Both the position numbers and the translations under genes were made by a program. Below, one piece after another: positions 52,442-61,591 of a DNA stretch of 64,000 bases. Source of the DNA: Flavobacterium jejuense (lineage in GTDB: Bacteria; Bacteroidota; Bacteroidia; Flavobacteriales; Flavobacteriaceae). The stretch covers positions 124,001 to 188,000 of the forward strand of contig NZ_VEVQ02000001.1 of the NCBI RefSeq assembly GCF_006491595.2. The letters run 5' to 3'. Numbering within the stretch: the stretch's first letter is position 1; every line of letters starts with the position of its first letter. The notes under the pieces were generated by a model. The model was not told the DNA's origin. It made no database searches and saw only the letters and a list, made by a program, of their open reading frames with translations.

Positions 52442-52627
52442 AAACTAATTTAATGACTTTATTTTATAAAAATATCTTGCTTATTTTAATAAGGAATTTA
52501 ATATGATGTAAATTTCCTTCAAATTTATTAGACATAGATAAAAATTAACATTACTTTAATTACTAAGTAATTGAACTAAAAAGAGAGAATTATCGTTTAG
52601 GAGAAAATCAACTAAAAATTGGAATAT

Positions 52628-53128
52628 TTATTCTAAGCTCCAATTATCCAAAACAATAGTAATAATTGAATATGGCCAGGTTTCTATTGACATCAATTTA
52701 GGTGCTATTGGAATAATGTTTGTCTTTTCCCATTTTTGACTAATAGGACTGTATATCATAGCGTTATAAAACAATTTCTTTGAAAATGGATTTTTAATAA
52801 CTAATGAAGTGACAACATTACTTCGATCTTCTGCGTTTAGAGAAAGTTTGATAGAGATGGTTTGTTCTGGAATAGTAATTTTATCAACTATTTTCATACT
52901 ATAAATAGTATCTGCTTTAATTTCAGTTTGAATTAACAAGGTTTCAGAAGGGTATATTTGGAGTGCTTTTTCTTTTACAAAGTAAGGAGTTTCTTTTACG
53001 TCCATTTCATAATTATGTTCAGTATCAGCTACTATTTCTAAAGTAAATGCTTTTCGTTTAGTTATTTCATTTTGAGAAAAGCCTATAGTAAGAAGAAATA
53101 AACTAAGTACGGTAAAATTGGTTTTCAT
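52628..53128 (-). CDS. Secreted protein of unknown function
   Basis: The protein has 166 residues from the ATG complementary to 53126-53128, which gives the signal peptide MKTNFTVLSLFLLTIGFSQ. An earlier in-frame start at 53149 adds seven residues. The mature part is beta-rich (KAFTLEIVADTEHNYEMDV; ISIKLSLNAEDRSNV). No motif is recognised. It lies on the same strand as the next three upstream genes but is about 90 bases apart. Confidence 0.7.
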   Translation of the reverse strand: MKTNFTVLSLFLLTIGFSQNEITKRKAFTLEIVADTEHNYEMDVKETPYFVKEKALQIYPSETLLIQTEIKADTIYSMKIVDKITIPEQTISIKLSLNAEDRSNVVTSLVIKNPFSKKLFYNAMIYSPISQKWEKTNIIPIAPKLMSIETWPYSIITIVLDNWSLE

Positions 53129-53220
53129 TTGGTTGATTATTTTTATCAATCATTAATTCTACTTTTTGAGTTTTATTCTGTTAATTCCAAGAATAGAATG
53201 GAATAAAAATAAATTTTAGT

Positions 53221-53628
53221 TTATTCCTTTTTAAGTGCAATAAGCTCCATCCAAGATATTTTAGATTTATAGAACCTGAAAATAGTTTTGTCTTTATGAT
53301 CGAAACGTGCTGTAGAATTGTTGAAATCTAAAGTATATTTTTCATCAAAATCTTTTTCTGTCTCTGTATGAAAATGAACAATATTTTTTATTACAGTCCA
53401 AGTACCTCTTCCGAAGGTGTTTCTTTCCTGAGGTATTCCATTTATGAGCTTGTTATAGGAATGAAATTCAAAAGTACCATCATTATGTAACTCTAAGGTA
53501 TATCGAATAGTATGATCTCCGTTTGTAGAATCCATAGTTTTTGTATAATTACCTACATAATTTTCAGACTGTACATAAACATGAAATGAATTGGAGAAAA
53601 AGAATAATAAGATTACTATAAGTTTCAT
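53221..53628 (-). CDS. Secreted lipocalin-like protein
   Basis: The protein has 135 residues. A signal peptide (LLFFFSNSFHVYVQ) precedes a small beta-barrel-like domain: NYVGNYTKTMDSTNGDH, YTLELHNDGTFEFHSYN and FGRGTWTVIKNIVHFHTE. The spacing matches lipocalin-like domains in Bacteroidota, but the sequence alone does not reveal a ligand. Confidence 0.72.
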   Translation of the reverse strand: MKLIVILLFFFSNSFHVYVQSENYVGNYTKTMDSTNGDHTIRYTLELHNDGTFEFHSYNKLINGIPQERNTFGRGTWTVIKNIVHFHTETEKDFDEKYTLDFNNSTARFDHKDKTIFRFYKSKISWMELIALKKE

Positions 53629-53677
53629 CGGATTGGAATTTTAGTTGATTTCTTAGTATCAAAATTTGTTCCACAAT

Positions 53678-54847
53678 TTATTCTTCATCTTCAATAGTAA
53701 ATGGATAATTACCAAATAAACTAGACAAACGCTTTATTTGATATACTTTACTAGTGTATTTATTGGATAAAGCAATAAGAGCAACAGTATCTTTTTTTAA
53801 GGTAACATAGGAAGTTTTGTTACCATGCCACCAGCCGTTATGATAAAACATAATTGTTCCATCATCCCATTCTCTTAATCGAATGCCTAATCCATAATTA
53901 TTTACTCCTTTTTTTTCATAACTATATCCTTTATAGGCTTTTTCTTTAATTTTTTTACTTAAAAATTCATCAGAATAAGTAGCCAAATCTAGTTTTAGAA
54001 GATCTCTTGCAGTTGAATAAATATTTTTGTCTCCATAAACTCCGTCCTGAAAATTAAATGGAATTTCTTCCCAAGTGCTTTTGTAGTTTTTACTTACTGT
54101 ATCTTTTTGTTTTTCTATTTCGAATACAAAAGTACTTTTCATATCTAGTGGGTCAAAAAGTAGCTTTTTCATTGCTTTAGGAAAGGGAAGTTGGGTTACT
54201 TTTTCAATTACCAAAGCTAAAAGAGCATAGTTGGTATTATTGTAACTAAATTTAGAATTAGGAATAAAATCCAATTCTACTTTATTAGAAGAAATTAAAC
54301 GTAAAATATCTTTATTAGTTAGGATTTTAGATTTATCCCAAATAGTATCGTTATCTGTAAAATAGAGATAATTTGGCAAACCACTTCTATGAGTCAATAA
54401 AGTTTGTATTGTAACTTTTGAATAGGGAAATTCAGGAAAAAATGTTTGTAAAGATGTCTCTAAAGCTATTTTTTTTTTATCAATTAGTCTTAGTATCAAT
54501 GTTCCTGTCATTACTTTACTTATCGAAGCCAAATGAATAGGAGTTGATGATGTTAATCGTTCTTTTTTATTATAATTTGAATATCCTGAATATTTTTCTA
54601 ATAGTATCTGACCATTTTTGGCAACTAAAAAACTACCACTAAAATCATCTAAATTTATTTTATCAGTATAAAATTTATCAATTTCTTTTCTTTTCTTTTT
54701 CTTATAATTTTCATCAAGAGTTATAAATTTAGGAAGAGAGATACTTTTTTTAATATCCTCTACTCTTTCTTTAATTGGAGTTACAACTTCTTGCTTACAA
54801 GAAAAATGAGAAAATAGAATTAGAAATAGTAGGAGTTTATAATTCAT
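53678..54847 (-). CDS. Serine hydrolase lipoprotein (S12, beta-lactamase-related)
   Basis: The protein has 389 residues with a lipoprotein signal (LILFSHFSCKQE, Cys17). The S12 penicillin-binding-protein-like signature is complete: the SxxK nucleophile S108-K111 (HLASISKVMTG), the Tyr-x-Asn motif in SKFSYNNTNYALLAL, and HNGWWHG near the C-terminus. The family includes esterases, D-aminopeptidases and class C beta-lactamases. It is more likely an esterase or peptidase than a resistance enzyme. It overlaps the preceding PH-like gene by 11 bases. Confidence 0.88.
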   Translation of the reverse strand: MNYKLLLFLILFSHFSCKQEVVTPIKERVEDIKKSISLPKFITLDENYKKKKRKEIDKFYTDKINLDDFSGSFLVAKNGQILLEKYSGYSNYNKKERLTSSTPIHLASISKVMTGTLILRLIDKKKIALETSLQTFFPEFPYSKVTIQTLLTHRSGLPNYLYFTDNDTIWDKSKILTNKDILRLISSNKVELDFIPNSKFSYNNTNYALLALVIEKVTQLPFPKAMKKLLFDPLDMKSTFVFEIEKQKDTVSKNYKSTWEEIPFNFQDGVYGDKNIYSTARDLLKLDLATYSDEFLSKKIKEKAYKGYSYEKKGVNNYGLGIRLREWDDGTIMFYHNGWWHGNKTSYVTLKKDTVALIALSNKYTSKVYQIKRLSSLFGNYPFTIEDEE

Positions 54848-55283
54848 CTTTTTTGGGTATTACTTTGATATTTGAATTAGTTCTTATTATAATATCAATA
54901 AATTCACTTTCATTTTCTGGAGAAATATAAATCTGATCATGCTGATTATAATTAATAATCAACCCAATGTGGTTTAAAGCTGGTTTAAAGGCTACAGGAA
55001 TTATGAATCCATTATGATGCTTTATTTTTTTTATACTAGCTATAGGAATAGTTTTTTGAAACGGTCCTGATTTACAATATAAATTCGTTTTATCAGTTCG
55101 ATATTCGGTATCAACTAATATCCATACTAAAAAGAATAAAGCCACAAGGTTTATTGAAACTACTATTATAAATGGAATTAAGTTATTGCAATAAAAAACA
55201 GGAATAGTGGCTAAGATGATTATTAAAAAGATAAAACTAAATACTATTTTATTAGATTTGCTTATAGAAGATTTATAAATCAT
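54837..55283 (-). CDS. Bacterial PH-like membrane protein
   Basis: The protein has 148 residues. Two transmembrane helices (about 12-60) precede a small PH-like domain of the type WILVDTEYRTDKTNLYCKSG, IPIASIKKIKHHNGF and IYISPENESEFIDII. Such proteins are common and not functionally defined. It is one base downstream of the C1 peptidase gene and overlaps the S12 hydrolase gene, so the three form one transcript. Confidence 0.78.
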   Translation of the reverse strand: MIYKSSISKSNKIVFSFIFLIIILATIPVFYCNNLIPFIIVVSINLVALFFLVWILVDTEYRTDKTNLYCKSGPFQKTIPIASIKKIKHHNGFIIPVAFKPALNHIGLIINYNQHDQIYISPENESEFIDIIIRTNSNIKVIPKKDEL

Positions 55284-55284
55284 C

Positions 55285-56403
55285 TTATAATCCTAAATTC
55301 TTTTTAGTTGTTTTATCGATTCCATCTTTGTGAAGTAAAACAGATATTGCTTTTAAGCTCATATAAGGAACACTCATGTAAACAAATCCCCCATTTTTAA
55401 CTCTGCTTTCATCAGTACCCCAAGAGTTTTTAATCTTATAATAACTATTTCCTTTTTGATCTTTTACTTTCCCAACAATATGCATTAGATGATCATCGGT
55501 TGTATTGTAATTCTCAAATTCTTGCTGACGATAAGAAGGAGTGATTTTTTTCTCAATAATAATTTCTCCAAGGCCCGTTTTTTCATCTTCTTTATTTTCT
55601 GGAATAAAAGCAATACCATATTTAGCAGAGAATGTAATTTCAGAAACATCACAATCTAGGGCTAGTGTGTACCCTTTTTCTAAAGCATAATCAATGGAAG
55701 CAATAAATTCATCTAAAGGTAAGTTATACATACTTCCATTAGAAAAATTATCAGGAATGTTTAAAATAAAATTCGAGTATAAAGGTTGATGTGTAAATGA
55801 AGTCAAAGTTAAATAATCAGATGGTTTAATCTTAGTCATTTCCATAAAACTTTTTGGACTATATTTTTTTCCTTCGAAAGTAAATTCAGTTGGGATTTCT
55901 CCTAAATAAGTGTCCAAAACTTTTGAAATAGCAGTTTTCCATTTTGGAGATAATTGTTTGCCAGGATTGTCTACATAGGTTTTAACCATGGCTTCTAAAA
56001 CTGCAACTAATTCAGCGTGATTGTGTTTTTTTTCATCTTCAGATAAACCAGTGTAAGTTGAAATTGGAACCAATCCATAGACTGCTGCACTATTGATTAC
56101 ATCATGACTTAAACCACCTTCACTAAATTGTGCTTTTCCTTGACGCATAACAAAGTTCTCAGCTTTCTTTGGATAAGTGGTTCTTACTTGATACATTTCT
56201 GATAAATCAATTTTTTTTCCAGTCAAGCGAATGATTTCTGATTCTAGAAATGATGATGTTGAAAAACTCCAACAAGTTCCTGTTTTGTCTTGAGAAATAA
56301 CAGGTAAACTTTCTAGGTTTATAACTTCTTGAAATTCATAATTTTGACCAAAAGAAGATAAGATTCCAATTGTGAAAAGGAATCCTAAATATAGTTTTTT
56401 CAT
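55285..56403 (-). CDS. Secreted C1-family cysteine peptidase (bleomycin-hydrolase/aminopeptidase C type)
   Basis: The protein has 372 residues from the ATG complementary to 56401-56403, giving the signal MKKLYLGFLFTIGILSSFGQ. The frame is open 32 codons further, but without a signal. Catalytic groups are Gln38 and Cys44 (ISQDKTGTCWSFST), a histidine in DDHLMHIVGKV and the Asn in YKIKNSWGTDESR. Relatives are aminopeptidases that form oligomers. Here the signal peptide suggests a periplasmic or surface role. Confidence 0.9.
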   Translation of the reverse strand: MKKLYLGFLFTIGILSSFGQNYEFQEVINLESLPVISQDKTGTCWSFSTSSFLESEIIRLTGKKIDLSEMYQVRTTYPKKAENFVMRQGKAQFSEGGLSHDVINSAAVYGLVPISTYTGLSEDEKKHNHAELVAVLEAMVKTYVDNPGKQLSPKWKTAISKVLDTYLGEIPTEFTFEGKKYSPKSFMEMTKIKPSDYLTLTSFTHQPLYSNFILNIPDNFSNGSMYNLPLDEFIASIDYALEKGYTLALDCDVSEITFSAKYGIAFIPENKEDEKTGLGEIIIEKKITPSYRQQEFENYNTTDDHLMHIVGKVKDQKGNSYYKIKNSWGTDESRVKNGGFVYMSVPYMSLKAISVLLHKDGIDKTTKKNLGL

Positions 56404-56545
56404 AATAGTATTTGTTTTGTTTGTGCAATATAATGCAAAAAATGAATTATTTTTACCTGAAATTAGAGAAATTTTAAAATGAATCAATTTTAACATCAAA
56501 AGTTAAACTTGAAATAAAATAAACAAAAAAATAAAACATATAGAT

Positions 56546-57379
56546 ATGATTAATTGGAAAACAGCTAAAGAATTTGATGATATTACCTATAAAAAATGTG
56601 ATGGAGTGGCACGCATTGCTTTTAATAGACCAGATGTTCGAAATGCTTTTCGTCCTCATACTACAAAAGAGTTAATTGAAGCTTTTTATGATGCTCAAGA
56701 AGATACTTCGATAGGAGTGGTGTTACTTTCTGCTGAAGGACCTTCTTCGAAAGATGGTATTTGGTCTTTTTGTAGTGGTGGAGATCAGAAAGCACGTGGT
56801 CATCAAGGTTATGTGGGTGAAGATGGCTATCATCGTTTGAATATTTTAGAAGTGCAACGTATGATTCGTTTTATGCCAAAAGCGGTTATTTGTGTAGTTC
56901 CTGGATGGGCAGTTGGAGGTGGTCATTCCTTACATGTAGTTTGTGATTTAACTTTAGCCAGTAAAGAACATGCTATTTTTAAGCAAACTGATGCTGATGT
57001 AACGAGTTTTGACGGAGGATATGGTTCTGCTTATTTAGCTAAAATGGTGGGACAAAAGAAAGCTCGTGAAATTTTCTTCTTAGGAAGAAACTATTCAGCT
57101 CAAGATGCTTTTGAAATGGGAATGGTAAACGCAGTAATACCTCATGCTGAATTAGAAGATACGGCTTTTGAATGGGCCCAAGAAATATTAGCTAAATCTC
57201 CAACATCTATAAAGATGCTAAAATTCGCGATGAATTTAACGGATGATGGAATGGTAGGACAACAAGTATTTGCAGGTGAAGCAACTCGATTAGCCTATAT
57301 GACAGACGAAGCTAAAGAAGGTAGAGATGCTTTTTTAGAAAAACGTAAACCTAATTTTGAGAAGAAGTATTTGCCATAA
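56546..57379 (+). CDS. menB: 1,4-dihydroxy-2-naphthoyl-CoA synthase
   Basis: The protein has 277 residues of the crotonase fold. It catalyses ring closure of O-succinylbenzoyl-CoA in menaquinone biosynthesis. Family features are ARIAFNRPDVRNAFRPHTT, FCSGGDQKARGHQGYVGEDG, VPGWAVGGGHSLHVVCDLTL and VTSFDGGYGSAYLAKMVG. It heads a plus-strand operon that also holds menA and menC, and it is divergent from the C1 peptidase gene. Confidence 0.97.
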   Translation: MINWKTAKEFDDITYKKCDGVARIAFNRPDVRNAFRPHTTKELIEAFYDAQEDTSIGVVLLSAEGPSSKDGIWSFCSGGDQKARGHQGYVGEDGYHRLNILEVQRMIRFMPKAVICVVPGWAVGGGHSLHVVCDLTLASKEHAIFKQTDADVTSFDGGYGSAYLAKMVGQKKAREIFFLGRNYSAQDAFEMGMVNAVIPHAELEDTAFEWAQEILAKSPTSIKMLKFAMNLTDDGMVGQQVFAGEATRLAYMTDEAKEGRDAFLEKRKPNFEKKYLP

Positions 57380-57424
57380 GAATTTTTGAATGTCAGAAAT
57401 TAGAATTTAGAAAATAAAGAAACA

Positions 57425-58042
57425 ATGCAAGAGTTTAAAAACGAAATTATAGATATATCTACCTTACCAAAATTTGAAGATGTCAAATTGCAACCGCTTC
57501 AAAAAGAGTATTTCAAGGTAATGCTAATACAGCGTAGCGTATTTTATACCATATTTTTAATTCCTATTATTGCTTTATTTTTTATTGATACCAATGATTT
57601 TTTTGAAGGAAAATTAATTTATGGATTATTGTTTTGGTTTGTTTTAGTACTTCTTAATTTTTTTTATTTAAAACTTAGTTTTAGAAAAAAAGGATTTGCC
57701 CTACGTGAACATGATGTGATTTTTAAATCGGGTGTTATTAGTGAAACAACAACAATAGTTACCAATAATAGAGTACAACATGTGGCTTTACATCAAGGTA
57801 TGCTATCTAGAATTTTTGGTTTAGCTTCTATAGAGTTATTTACCGCTGGAGGAAGTGCTAGTGATTTAAAAATTAATGGTTTATTGTTTGAAGATGCTAA
57901 AAAAATAAAAGAAAGTGTTTCGGAAAGAATTATTGAAATTACTGAAGAAGCGAAAGAACAATCAGTAACATTGGAAACAGAGCATCAAAGTGACTACCAA
58001 GTAATTCCTAATGAAAATAACGAACCTGATGATACAATCTAA
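57425..58042 (+). CDS. PH-domain (YdbS-like) membrane protein
   Basis: The protein has 205 residues. Two transmembrane helices (about 40-90) are followed by one bPH_2 domain: FALREHDVIFKSGVISETTT, NNRVQHVALHQGMLSRIFG and ASIELFTAGGSASD. An acidic tail follows. It belongs to the YdbS family, usually paired with a YdbT-type protein, as here, where the genes overlap by 14 bases. The biological role is not known. Confidence 0.9.
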   Translation: MQEFKNEIIDISTLPKFEDVKLQPLQKEYFKVMLIQRSVFYTIFLIPIIALFFIDTNDFFEGKLIYGLLFWFVLVLLNFFYLKLSFRKKGFALREHDVIFKSGVISETTTIVTNNRVQHVALHQGMLSRIFGLASIELFTAGGSASDLKINGLLFEDAKKIKESVSERIIEITEEAKEQSVTLETEHQSDYQVIPNENNEPDDTI

Positions 58043-59531
58043 TTTCGATTTTTCTATTCCTCAAAGACAATCTTTAATAGGTATTTTTGTGTTATTTGCT
58101 AATACACTGCAAAAATCAATTAGAGCATTATGGCCTATAATTCTTGTTTTTGTATTCAATAACAAAGAATATAAGCCTTTTTTTATTTATCTGACTATTT
58201 TTGGAATAGTAGTATTGATAACCATTATTGCATTTTTGAGGTATTGGTTTTTTAAATTTTATATTGACTATCAATTGGAAGAGTTTGTAATTGAAAGCGG
58301 TATTTTCAATAAAACAAAAACTACTATTCCATTTCATAAAATTCAGAAAGTAACGATTGACCAAAGTTTAATTCAACGTATATTTAGTGTCCATAAATTA
58401 GAATTAGATACCGCAGGAAGCGATAAAAAAGAAGCTTCTATTAAAGCTATTTCTCAACAAATGGCAGTGGAATTAAAAAGAAGCTTATTAGAGAATACAA
58501 AAGAAAAAGCCTTATTAGTTCCAGAAACAGAACTAGTTGAAAGGCAAGATGAATCTTTTATTACAATTAGTTTACCTAGTTTGTTAAAAATAGGAATTAC
58601 ATCCAATTATTTGATAAGCTTTATTTATTTGATTGGTATTTTTTCAACAATTTCAGAAAATTTAAAGCAAATAGGAAAAGAAAATTTAATTGATGAGAAT
58701 ATTAATCAGTTAGAAAGATTACCAATTGTCAGTTTATTATTAGGTTTTTTAATCTTTTCTTTTACGGCTATTATAATCACTAATTTGGTAATTACGGTAC
58801 TGAAGTATTTTAATTTCACTATTAAGAAAGATGGTAAATCATTTGTTTTAACTTATGGTTTACTGAATATAAAAAACACTATAATAAATCCCGAAAAAGT
58901 TCAAATAATAAAAATAACGCAAAACTTTTTTCAGAAGAAACTCAATATCAATACCATTGAAATTTTTCAAGCTTCTAGTGATATGAAAAGGGCTAGTGTG
59001 AAAGATAGAACAAAAATTCCAGGTTGTAATACTACTGAAAAAGAACAAATAGTTAAATTAATAATCAATAGGTTACCTGCTAAGGAAGTAACTTTATATC
59101 CTAATATTCGTAAACTACTTATAGGAATCCTATTTTTTATTATTTTACCTGTTTCAATTGGAATAGTAATAAATTATACTACTAATCGATTTCCTGTAAA
59201 TGCTATAGGATTGATGATAAGTTTGTATTCTTTAATAATGGGATTAATTTTGTTTATATCATACAAAAATTACCGATTATTTATCTCTGATGAATTTATA
59301 GTCCAACAAAGTGGTGCTTGGGATATTGATCATAAAATTATTATGCCTTATAAAATACAAGCCATAAAAACCCAACAATTTTTTTGGCAAAAACTAACAA
59401 ATATAGGTTCTATTGAATTATACACAGCTGGAGGGAGAATTTCATTTTCGACTGCAAATTTTGAAGAAATAAAAGAGCAAGTGAATAAGTGGTTATATCA
59501 AGTAGAGGTTTCTAAAGAAAATTGGATGTAA
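58029..59531 (+). CDS. PH-domain (YdbT-like) membrane protein with three PH repeats
   Basis: The protein has 500 residues from the ATG at 58029. Three bPH_2 units alternate with transmembrane helices: the first has FVIESGIFNKTKTTIPFHK and IQRIFSVHKLELDTAGS, the second FVLTYGLLNIKNTI and NINTIEIFQASS, the third FIVQQSGAWDIDHKIIMPYK and NIGSIELYTAGGRISFS. It is the YdbT partner of the preceding gene and overlaps it. Members are found across bacteria next to varied genes, so its link to menaquinone may be positional only. Confidence 0.92.
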   Translation: MIQSNFDFSIPQRQSLIGIFVLFANTLQKSIRALWPIILVFVFNNKEYKPFFIYLTIFGIVVLITIIAFLRYWFFKFYIDYQLEEFVIESGIFNKTKTTIPFHKIQKVTIDQSLIQRIFSVHKLELDTAGSDKKEASIKAISQQMAVELKRSLLENTKEKALLVPETELVERQDESFITISLPSLLKIGITSNYLISFIYLIGIFSTISENLKQIGKENLIDENINQLERLPIVSLLLGFLIFSFTAIIITNLVITVLKYFNFTIKKDGKSFVLTYGLLNIKNTIINPEKVQIIKITQNFFQKKLNINTIEIFQASSDMKRASVKDRTKIPGCNTTEKEQIVKLIINRLPAKEVTLYPNIRKLLIGILFFIILPVSIGIVINYTTNRFPVNAIGLMISLYSLIMGLILFISYKNYRLFISDEFIVQQSGAWDIDHKIIMPYKIQAIKTQQFFWQKLTNIGSIELYTAGGRISFSTANFEEIKEQVNKWLYQVEVSKENWM

Positions 59532-59548
59532 TTTAAAATTTTAATGAA

Positions 59549-59938
59549 ATGATTTACCTTGCAAAATATATTGTTATCTTTTTTGGAATGTTTTTGATTT
59601 TTTCAAGTTTTTTATTTTTTTTTAGCCCTTTTAAAACAAAAGAAATAATTGGAAAAGCTGGAAGTACTTATTTAATTAATTATACAGAATTAGGCATAAG
59701 GCTTTTAATTGGAGTAGCATTTGTAGTTTCTTCAGGTATCGCTTTATATGAAGTACCTTTTAAAATAGCAGGTTATTTTTTAATAGTATCTGCTTTAGTT
59801 TTAATGTGTGTACCTATTAAAAAACATAATGCATTTTCTAAAAAGGCTGCTGATAAATTGAAACCTATTTATCTTAAATGTTGCGCACCTTTCTCACTTT
59901 TTTGTGGAATACTAATACTAATGGCTTTTAAATTTTAA
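59549..59938 (+). CDS. Four-helix membrane protein
   Basis: The protein has 129 residues and four helices, with INYTELGIRLLIGVAFVVSSG in the second part. It contains a Cys pair (YLKCCAPFS). I do not recognise the family with certainty. It sits between the YdbT-like gene and menA, eight bases from menA, and so is co-transcribed with them. Confidence 0.75.
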   Translation: MIYLAKYIVIFFGMFLIFSSFLFFFSPFKTKEIIGKAGSTYLINYTELGIRLLIGVAFVVSSGIALYEVPFKIAGYFLIVSALVLMCVPIKKHNAFSKKAADKLKPIYLKCCAPFSLFCGILILMAFKF

Positions 59939-59945
59939 TTATATA

Positions 59946-60851
59946 ATGAAACACTGGATTCAAGCGGCAAGATTAAGAACTCTGCCTTTATCGTTATCAG
60001 GAATAATTGTAGGTAGTGGCTATGCCTATTATCAAGGGTTTTCAAATTACAAAATTCTTATTTTAGCTTTTTTAACCACTTTAGGACTTCAAATCCTTTC
60101 TAATTATGCAAATGATTATGGAGATGGAGTAAAAGGCACAGATGCGAATAGAATAGGAGAGAAGCGCATGGTTGCTGCTGGAGTTATTTCTGCAAAGCAA
60201 ATGAAAACAGCTGTAATTAGTGTAATGATTATTACTTTCCTGTTAGCTTTATTACTTATCTATGTTGCTTTTGGAAAAGAAAATTTTGCCTTAAGTTTAA
60301 TTTTCATTTTATTAGGAATTGGTTCAATTGGAGCAGCCATAAAATATACTGTCGGTAGTAATGCCTATGGATACAATGGTTTAGGAGATTTGTTTGTCTT
60401 TATATTTTTTGGTTTAGTTTCTGTAATCGGATCTAATTTTTTGTTTACCAAAATGATTGACTGGAAATTGTTTCTGCCAGCTATCACTATCGGTTTATTA
60501 AGTGTAGCCGTTTTAAACTTAAACAATATGAGAGACATTGAAAATGATAAAATGGCTGGTAAAATGACTTTGGTAGTTAAAATGGGGTTAGAGAAAGCTA
60601 AAATTTACCATCAATCTTTGTTAGTAATTGCTTCTTTGATTTTTCTGATATTTAATATAGTAACGAAAACTTCATTTGTACCAATTATTGTTGTAAATAT
60701 ATTCCTAATTATACATATTAGTAAGATTAAAAAATCAATATCCTATGAAGATTTCGATCCAGAATTAAAAAAAGTAGCTCTAAGTACTTTTGCATTAAGT
60801 GTATTATTTTGGTTAACTTTTTTTTTTTCAAAACTAACAACTAATTTCTAA
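59946..60851 (+). CDS. menA: 1,4-dihydroxy-2-naphthoate polyprenyltransferase
   Basis: The protein has 301 residues and eight or nine helices, typical of UbiA-family prenyltransferases. The Asp-rich motifs are seen in NYANDYGDGVKGTDANRIG and NLNNMRDIENDKMAGK. The enzyme attaches the polyprenyl tail to dihydroxynaphthoate at the inner membrane. It follows menB in the operon and precedes a UPF0173 hydrolase. Confidence 0.96.
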   Translation: MKHWIQAARLRTLPLSLSGIIVGSGYAYYQGFSNYKILILAFLTTLGLQILSNYANDYGDGVKGTDANRIGEKRMVAAGVISAKQMKTAVISVMIITFLLALLLIYVAFGKENFALSLIFILLGIGSIGAAIKYTVGSNAYGYNGLGDLFVFIFFGLVSVIGSNFLFTKMIDWKLFLPAITIGLLSVAVLNLNNMRDIENDKMAGKMTLVVKMGLEKAKIYHQSLLVIASLIFLIFNIVTKTSFVPIIVVNIFLIIHISKIKKSISYEDFDPELKKVALSTFALSVLFWLTFFFSKLTTNF

Positions 60852-60856
60852 AAATT

Positions 60857-61534
60857 ATGAAAATAACATTTTACGGTCACGCATGTTTAGGAATAGAAGT
60901 AAATGACGTTTCAATTCTAGTAGATCCTTTTATTTCGGGTAATCCAAAAGCAGCTCACATTGATTTAAACTCGCTTAAAGCAGATTTTATATTACTAACG
61001 CATGCACATCAAGATCATACTTTAGATGTGGAAGCGATTGCGAAAAGAACAGATGCAATCATTGTTTCAAATTATGAGGTTGCAGAATATTATGGAAATA
61101 AAGGATACTCATTTCATCCCATGAATCACGGAGGAAGTTGGGATTTTGAATTTGGAACAGTAAAATATGTAAATGCTATTCATACGTCTTCTTTTCCAGA
61201 TGGAACTTATGGTGGTCAACCTGGTGGATTTGTAATTGAAGGAGAAAGAAAGAATATTTATATCGCTGGTGATACTGCTTTAACCATGGATATGAAATTG
61301 ATTCCAATGCGTACCAAATTAGATTTAGCGATTTTACCAATTGGAAGCAATTTTACAATGGATGTAGAGGATGCTATCATCGCTTCTGATTTTGTGCAAT
61401 GTGATAAAATTTTAGGGTATCACTATGATACTTTTGGTTATATTGAAATCAATCATGATGAAGCCAAACGTAAATTTTTCGACAAAAATAAAGATTTGAT
61501 GTTATTGGAAATTGGTGAATCAATAGAATTATAA
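60857..61534 (+). CDS. UPF0173 metal-dependent hydrolase (metallo-beta-lactamase fold)
   Basis: The protein has 225 residues. The signature sequence is MKITFYGHACLGIE, followed by the metal motif LTHAHQDHTLDVEA, IYIAGDTALTMDM and LGYHYDTFGYIEI. The fold and metal ligands are clear, the substrate is not. Genes of this family are commonly found inside men operons of Bacteroidota. Confidence 0.93.
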   Translation: MKITFYGHACLGIEVNDVSILVDPFISGNPKAAHIDLNSLKADFILLTHAHQDHTLDVEAIAKRTDAIIVSNYEVAEYYGNKGYSFHPMNHGGSWDFEFGTVKYVNAIHTSSFPDGTYGGQPGGFVIEGERKNIYIAGDTALTMDMKLIPMRTKLDLAILPIGSNFTMDVEDAIIASDFVQCDKILGYHYDTFGYIEINHDEAKRKFFDKNKDLMLLEIGESIEL

Positions 61535-61591
61535 ATAGGTTTCATGTTTAATTTTTTCATGTTTATAGATCCTTAAACTTTTAAACTTCAA

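Noticed and set aside
53678..54847. S12 protein as an antibiotic-resistance beta-lactamase
   Set aside because: The SxxK and YxN motifs are family-wide. No resistance context is present, and most such lipoproteins in this phylum are esterases or peptidases.
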